Assembly: GCA_038501785.1 (NCBI GenBank)
Contig: JBAMJR010000196.1
Span: forward strand, 873,501 to 937,500
Reading direction: 5' to 3'
Origin: Myoxocephalus aenaeus
Taxonomy: Eukaryota; Chordata; Actinopteri; Perciformes; Cottidae
DNA: 64,000 nucleotides
Each line of letters begins with the position of its first letter. Position 1 is the first letter of the stretch. Made by a program: the position numbers and the translations under genes. Of the stretch, positions 58,443 through 64,000 are shown piece after piece. The notes under the pieces were generated by a model, which had not been told where the DNA came from, made no database searches, and saw only the letters and a list, made by a program, of their open reading frames with translations.

Positions 58443-58459
58443 CTCTTACAAACACATCA

Positions 58460-58490
58460 CACATACAAATATACATATACATACATATAC

Positions 58491-58541
<51 letters not shown>
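58460..58541. repeat. (CATATA)n/(TA)n tract upstream of e1
   Basis: ACATATACAT units passing into pure TA. Confidence 0.9.
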
Positions 58542-58545
<4 letters not shown>

Positions 58546-59150
58546 TACTGTCAAACAATTAAAATATTTAATCGCGATTAATCGCATTTATGTCATAGTT
58601 AACTCGCGATTAATCGCATTTTTTTTTCTTCTTCATTTTAATGCTCTTATCAACATGAAAAAGTGGATTGGCTTGCTTTACGCAAATGTTTTATTTGATT
58701 GAAAAACAACTGCCAAACAGGGCGGTACAAAATAAAATTATGAAGTGCACATTTCAGGTAAAGAAGGGCTAGAGAGAGAGAGAGAGAGAGAGCTGTGAAC
58801 ATAGCAGTCAAAGAAATGGGCTGTGACCCCGAGGTAGTTGTGATTACTGAGGGACGTCCAGTAATCACCAGTGAGCGCGACTGCTTTTGTCTTCTCCAAT
58901 GCCTGCTGTACCTTAGCCTTCTCAGTTTCGTGCAACTTCTGAACGTGTCTTGTAATGGTGGCTCTCGAAGGCAATTCGTAGGTCCTGTCGTTGGATGCGA
59001 TGCGTATTATATCAGCTAGACCAGGGGTGGGCAAACTTTTTGACTCGCGGGCCAAAATGGGTTCTAAAATTTGACAGAGGGACCGGGCCAGGAACAGATG
59101 GATGGAGTGTTTGTGTGAACTAATATAAATGACATGTAAAATACATTACA
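58542..59150 (-). mobile_element. hAT (ZBED-like) element fragments
   Basis: Left end ACTGTCAAACAATTAAAATATTTAATCGCGATTAATCGCA-type sequence is typical of a hAT family. Minus-strand 58795-59020 encodes IASNDRTYELPSRATITRHV and LTGDYWTSLSNHNYLGVTAH, a ZBED-like transposase piece. At 59022 a second hAT end (CAGGGGTGGGCAAACTTTTT) starts. Confidence 0.7.
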
Positions 59151-59230
59151 TGAAAGGATTTGGCCTTTAACAGGTAGCAAAGCATTTATTTGCAAGGCAA
59201 TTTAACAAATTGCACGGATTGCAAATAACG

Positions 59231-60858
59231 ATTATTTTAATAATCGATTAATCGGTTGATAATTTTTTCGATTAATCGGATAAAAACATAAAAAAAGCAT
59301 TAATTTACAACCCTTTGTCCAAAAACAGAACTGACAGTTCACAGTGCAAAACCTCTTCAGAAAGCACAAACAGGTTGCTCCTTGAACATCCCTGAAAACA
59401 CTACCACTTAAAACATACACATGTATGCTTTACATTTGCCAAATTTGAGCCCCTTTTACTGTAACTGATCTCCTTGGAGCAGAGGCTGCATTACATACCC
59501 TGCTTTATCAATATGTATGAAACACTGGACAGAGGGAAGCTGCACTGTTGGCTAAGCCCAACTACGTGATTTGATTCATTCTACTTGGAGTAAAAAAAAA
59601 AACCTGCAGCCAGATCCGCCGGTGTGCCGGTTTAACGTTAACGAGTGACTGGTGAACTGAACCAGACCGGGGGTTACGGCATGTTTCATCACGTTATAGT
59701 TTTTTACAAGCAAGACTGAACTGTAACGGAACATAAAGTAACTTTAACGACAATACACAACCCAAACACGTTAGCTAACGTGATAGCAAGCCAACTAGCT
59801 TCCATTAAAAACAAGTTTGAGGGAAATGAAGACGCTGTCGACATCTTAACTGTGATCTATATATTAAATCTGTTTTCTTATTCACAATCTGGTTAAAATA
59901 TGTTCATAGTAGGTCTGAACAACAAAAGGACCACAAACAACTGTCTTCAAAGATTTGATCTGTTGTTTCCCTCAATAACTTTTATTATGTATGTAATAAA
60001 AATCAGAGAGAGCTGGAGAGAGGAAACACTTGTTTACAACACGTAATGAAGAGAAACTATATTTATATTGTGGGTTATTTTATAATGATGTCACAATCAG
60101 AATTTCAAAACATACCAACTTAATAATAAATAATAAAGAAATGGATCCTGCGCGTATAAGCAGGACACATCACAGTGTATAAATACTCAATGCAGTTTAT
60201 TAAACGGTAACAGACGACAGAGAAAACATCTCCACTCTGACACTCATGATAACTTTGACTTTATTAATATAAGTAGTAGTTTAACACCATTAAATCAACT
60301 GAAAACATACGATAATTTTTATCAATATTTTAAGTGTATTTTTATTGGAATGTTCGATAAAAACTCTCCGGACAAAACTCCGTCAGCTGTTAGAGCGACT
60401 GACAGCTGATCAGATGTGATCAGCTGTCAGTCGGCCGCAGTCATCAGAAACCGACGTCGCTTCACGTGACGCATCAGAGGAAAGGACGTCTCATGTCTCT
60501 TAAAACATATTTCCTCGCGTCTTCTCTCCTGCGTCTCTCTATGCATCCCTGGTGGGAGGGACTAAGACGCAAGGAAAAGACGCAAGTGAGGGAAACGGGG
60601 ATGCAATTTAGAGACTTGGGATGCACCCAGTGAGTTAGCTTAGTCAAACACAAAGCTAACTTCCTGCTAGCAATCAAATTCACCTCCTCTCCACAAACAG
60701 CTGCTTCTCTCTGTGTGTGTGTCCCCACAAGGTCGTTAAAACAAGAATGAGTGTGAAGCTGCAGTGATTAGTTAACTTGAAGCACCTGTGTCATGAGTGA
60801 GACTGAGTTTTTGCTTTGAAAATGAGGCCCATAGACTTCAATGCATTATTTTTTTTCA
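59231..60858. other. Unassigned stretch
   Basis: No spectrin exon, transposase or tandem array recognised. At its left edge AATCGATTAATCGGTT-type inverted motifs (59240-59280) suggest a further hAT end. Confidence 0.4.
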
Positions 60859-60864
60859 TAAAAA

Positions 60865-61275
60865 GCTTAATATCTCAAGAACTTCAAAGGCAACATGCCA
60901 AAATAATTATATTTTCTGAGAGATAAGACTTTTGCGAACGCGTCGATGTTGTTTGTGTAACCTACAGACCCACAATGTGTCTCTAGTTGCAGTTTCAAAA
61001 AAAGGTACGACCGTCAGGGGGGAGACATTTTTGAGAGAGATTTAACATGGCGGTGAATGGAGGAAGGAGGAGGACCACCTCTCACTTATAGTCTGATTTA
61101 AACACGTCTGAATCTGTTGGATTCAAATCGACCCAATTTTACGAAGACAGACAAGATTTCCTACGTTTTGATGTATAACTTATGCCCAAAAAGTTAGTAT
61201 TGTGGAGTAGATGGCAAAAAGCAAATACTTTTTAAAGCTTAAATATTTTTCTCTGTCCCCTCTGGCTGTGACATC
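60865..61275. repeat. 410-bp direct repeat, copy 1
   Basis: Nearly identical to 62466-62876 at a constant offset of 1601 bp (GCTTAATATCTCAAGAACTT to CCTCTGGCTGTGACATC). No coding pattern. Confidence 0.85.
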
Positions 61276-61409
61276 ACTCACTCTGTGCTGCGCAATACAC
61301 ACCCATGTTAAACACAGAAATGGTCTGAAAAAAATATAAAACAAAAACGCTGACAGTTAAAAGACTATTACAGATATCAAAAAGCTGAGTCATACGGTAA
61401 CAGCTGAAG

Positions 61410-61929
61410 GTTTTGTCAACATTTTAAAGGTGAAATGGTGTCTCTACCTGAAAGTATGGCGAACCCTATAGCTTTTGAAGTTGAAGAAGTTGAAGCGGAT
61501 TTAAAGACTTTCTTCATAGGATTCCATTCATTATTTTTTTCAGAAAAAGCTTAATAATTTGAATATTTGAAAAAATATAAAAAATATGAAATTGGTTTTG
61601 TCAACATTTGAAAGTTTAAATGGTGTATTTAGCTGAACGTATGCAGAACCTGTACGCGTTTGAAGTTGAAGAGGATTTGAAGATTTCCCCCATCCGCGGC
61701 CATTCATTTTAATTTTCATAAAAAGCTTAATAATTCAAAAATTTGAAAAGTCAGAAATATGAAAAGTCATAGCCATCGTCTCCTCAATGAGCTGAATATC
61801 TTAATATTTGAATGGTTTCTATAGCTTAATATATGAAGGAGGAGATGATATTCAAAATACGTACGGAAGAAATAGAAGAAGAAGAAGAAGAAGAAGAAGA
61901 AGAAGAAGAAGAAGAAGAAGAAGAAGAAG

Positions 61930-61960
<31 letters not shown>

Positions 61961-62340
61961 TGAATAAAGAAGAGGATAACAATAGTTGGACTGCTGAAGC
62001 ATTCCAACTAATAAAGAAGAGGATAACAATAGTTGGACTGCTGAAGCATTCCAACTAATAAGAAGAACTAGAAATTGCATTTCCTGCTGAAAATGCGTTG
62101 GAATGCTAAAAGCTGAAGCTTAAAGCTGAAATATTTGAAAGGATAGCTGAAAATAGCAGAATATAGTTGAATTTAGCAGAAAATAGCAGAAAATAGCTGA
62201 ATATAAAAAATATGAAATTATAGAATAATAGCTGAATTTTTTGTCAACATTTGAATGTTTAAAAGGTGTCTGTAGCTGAACGTATCCAGAACCTGTACGC
62301 TTTAGAAGTTGAAGAGGATTTTTAAATTTCCTCCATCGGA
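61410..62340. repeat. Degenerate repeated unit (GTCAACATTTGAAAG...GAAGTTGAAGAGG)
   Basis: Three diverged copies, starting near 61415, 61601 and 62241, each followed by TTCATTTTAATTTTCATAAAAAGCTTAATAATT-like sequence. It also holds a duplicated AACAATAGTTGGACTGCTGA segment (61979, 62027). Confidence 0.7.
61875..61959. repeat. (GAA)n microsatellite, about 28 units
   Basis: Uninterrupted GAA run of 85 bp. Confidence 0.97.
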
Positions 62341-62465
62341 TCCGTTCATTTAAATTTTCATGAAAAGATTAATAATTCAAAAATTGGAAAAGTCAGAAAC
62401 ATGAAAAGGTCATTGCCATTGTGTCCTAAGGAGCTGAACATTTTAATAGCTGAGCGGTTTCTGTA

Positions 62466-62876
62466 GCTTAATATCTCAAGAACTTCAAAGGCAACATGCC
62501 AAAATAATTATATTTTCTGAGAGATAAGACTTTTGCGAACGCGTCAATGTTGTTTGTGTAACCTACAGACCCACAATGTGTCTCTAGTTGCAGTTTCAAA
62601 ATCAGGTACGACTGTCAGCGGGGAGACATTTTGGAGGGAGATGTAACATGGCGGTGAATGGAGGAAGGAGAGGACCACCTCTCACTCATTGTCTGATTTA
62701 AACACGTCTGAATCTGTTGGATTCAAATCGACCCAATTTTACGAAGCACGACAAGATTTCCTACGTTTTGATGTATAAATTATGCCCAAAAAGTTAGTAT
62801 TGTGGAGTAGATTGCAAAAAGCAAATACTTTTTAAAGCTTAAATATTTTTCTCTGTCCCCTCTGGTTGTGACATCC
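62466..62876. repeat. 410-bp direct repeat, copy 2
   Basis: See 60865-61275. It ends exactly where the CAGGTAGCC-GC-rich tandem region starts. Confidence 0.85.
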
Positions 62877-63290
62877 CAGGTAGCCAGCGGACTCGGCCGT
62901 ATTGCGGCTGAGTTGCGGCTGACTCGGCTGTGTTCCGGCTCGACGCTGCCGAATGTGAGCCAGCTTTGGCCCAATTCATTGTTGCCATATCTGGCCCGGA
63001 TGTAGCTGTTACGGACATGGGCCGATTCTGGCGGAGACATGGCAACCGGGTTGATCGGCAACCAGCACTGAAACGGCTCTGGCCCGTTGATGGCTGCCGA
63101 TTCTGGGCCGCATCTGGCTTCATAGAAACGGGCCGATTCGGGCTGAGACATGGCAACCGGGTTTATCGGCAACCAGCACTGAAACGGCTCTGGCCCGTTG
63201 ATGGCTGCTGATTCTGGGCCGTATCTGGCTTCATAGTAACGGGCCTATTCTGGCTGAGACATGGCAGTCGGGTTTATCAGCAACCAGTAC
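62877..63290. repeat. GC-rich tandem repeat, 111-bp period
   Basis: GGGCC(G/T)ATTC marks unit starts at 63019, 63130 and 63241, exactly 111 bp apart; upstream sequence to 62877 is a diverged relative. Because 111 is divisible by 3, long frames stay open on both strands, but these are not supported as genes. Confidence 0.85.
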
Positions 63291-63363
63291 TGAAACAGTT
63301 TTTTTAAATAATAGTTGTAAAAGCAACAGGCAACCATTAGGGCTTCCCTCGTGGGTCCTTCTG

Positions 63364-63436
63364 CATAAAAAGGATCGGACCTCATGCAGTCGCTCTTACT
63401 TTTCTTTCTCCACCGACAACCGCTCTTGGTAAGTAC
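63364..63436 (+). promoter_or_regulatory. Possible core promoter and first exon
   Basis: GCATAAAAAGG (TATA-like) is followed about 30 bases on by CTCTTACTTTTCTTTCTCC, a pyrimidine initiator resembling a 5'TOP start, and then by a good donor CTTG/GTAAGT. No coding exon was found downstream, so this is a weak call, perhaps a transposon promoter. Confidence 0.2.
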
Positions 63437-64000
63437 CCGCATTATTAAATTGTTCAAATATGGTGGGAGATGTCTATTTAACAGTTATATACATTACTCG
63501 TTTTTGAGTGAAGCTCAATTCCTCCACATGGCCCGTGTATATTCAATGCTAACCGCGCTTAAGCTAGCTAACCATGTCAGGGGAGTTGAGCACGTTAGCT
63601 AGAAAACGTGTCCTGACTCCTGAGGACCCGAATAATGCTGTTAGCTCACTAGTCTGTAATGAAAGAACACTTTTGTATTTATCAAGCCATGATGTTTGAG
63701 CACAGACATGTGTAACAACGCCTCCACTGCATGTATAACTGTTTTAACCGAGCCAGCTGGTTTACAGAGGCGAGCAGGGTTGGAGTAACTTTAACGTTAA
63801 TGTAATGGACACGTGGCGAAATTGTATAGCAATGTTTTATCTCCTGAAATCAAAATGTATTGTTACTATACATTACATTACATACATTATATACAGACAC
63901 GATATTCAATACATGAGTGAGAACGGTTTGCAATACTATTGATAGATTTACCATTTATGTTTTAGAAATTGTGAGAACTCACTACAGTTTTTGTTGTCTG
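63437..64000. other. Unassigned right edge
   Basis: AT-rich with several GTTAGCTA-type motifs; no coding or mobile sequence recognised. Confidence 0.4.

Noticed and set aside
275..58442. Alpha-spectrin (also has SH3) as identity of the main gene
   Set aside because: At least 21 repeats follow the SH3-like insert without any EF-hand; alpha-spectrin has about 11 after its SH3. The insert also splits an early repeat, as in beta-heavy.
61767..62080. Phe/Ser-rich minus-strand proteins
   Set aside because: Translation of a (GAA)n microsatellite.
62780..63211. Long overlapping frames on both strands as novel genes
   Set aside because: They come from a 111-bp tandem repeat; no start context, splice sites or homology seen.
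63364..63436. Ribosomal-protein gene promoter (5'TOP)
   Set aside because: The pyrimidine start is suggestive, but no ribosomal-protein coding exon follows in the window.

Overview
The window is teleost fish nuclear DNA, probably percomorph. The evidence is short GT-AG exons, dense microsatellites, and a characteristic mix of Tc1/mariner, hAT, piggyBac, Harbinger, DIRS and L2-type elements plus a tRNA-derived SINE. The species cannot be fixed from sequence alone.

One host gene dominates. On the minus strand, from about 58442 down to 275, I can place 54 consecutive exons (about 7.87 kb of coding sequence, about 2,620 codons). They encode an unbroken chain of roughly 23-24 triple-helical spectrin repeats. 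The chain is longer than a whole conventional beta-spectrin (17 repeats) and runs past the post-SH3 part of alpha-spectrin, so the best call is beta-heavy/beta-V spectrin (SPTBN5, orthologue of Drosophila karst). Both ends lie outside: the actin-binding CH domains and first repeats beyond 64000, and the last repeats and PH domain left of 1. A two-exon insert (47942-48113 plus 42127-42263) inside one repeat reads as a diverged SH3 domain. It sits where the beta-heavy SH3 is expected (repeat 5) but lacks the usual ALYDY and Trp residues. Wherever I checked exon phases across introns they agree, so the gene looks functional.

The rest is intronic and heavily colonised. Intron 10.9-24.3 kb holds a large palindromic Harbinger-type element with a DIRS copy and a SINE nested in its centre, a broken hAT transposase, a mini-Tc1 and two TTAA-flanked piggyBac derivatives. 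Intron 28.9-35.9 kb holds a DIRS copy (plus strand) split by a LINE, itself split by a piggyBac-type element. Intron 42.3-47.9 kb holds a Tc1 element split by a nearly intact ZBED/hAT transposon with a perfect 8-bp target duplication. Intron 48.4-50.1 kb holds another TTAA element. Intron 51.5-57.5 kb holds a 570-bp purine tract and a DIRS copy carrying an L2 insertion and hAT fragments. From 58.5 to 64 kb there are hAT remnants, long direct repeats, a (GAA)n tract and a 111-bp tandem repeat, with no recognisable host exon.

Repeat numbers quoted below assume that the SH3-bearing repeat is repeat 5, as in beta-heavy spectrins. Exons are numbered e1-e54 from the 5' end within this window.
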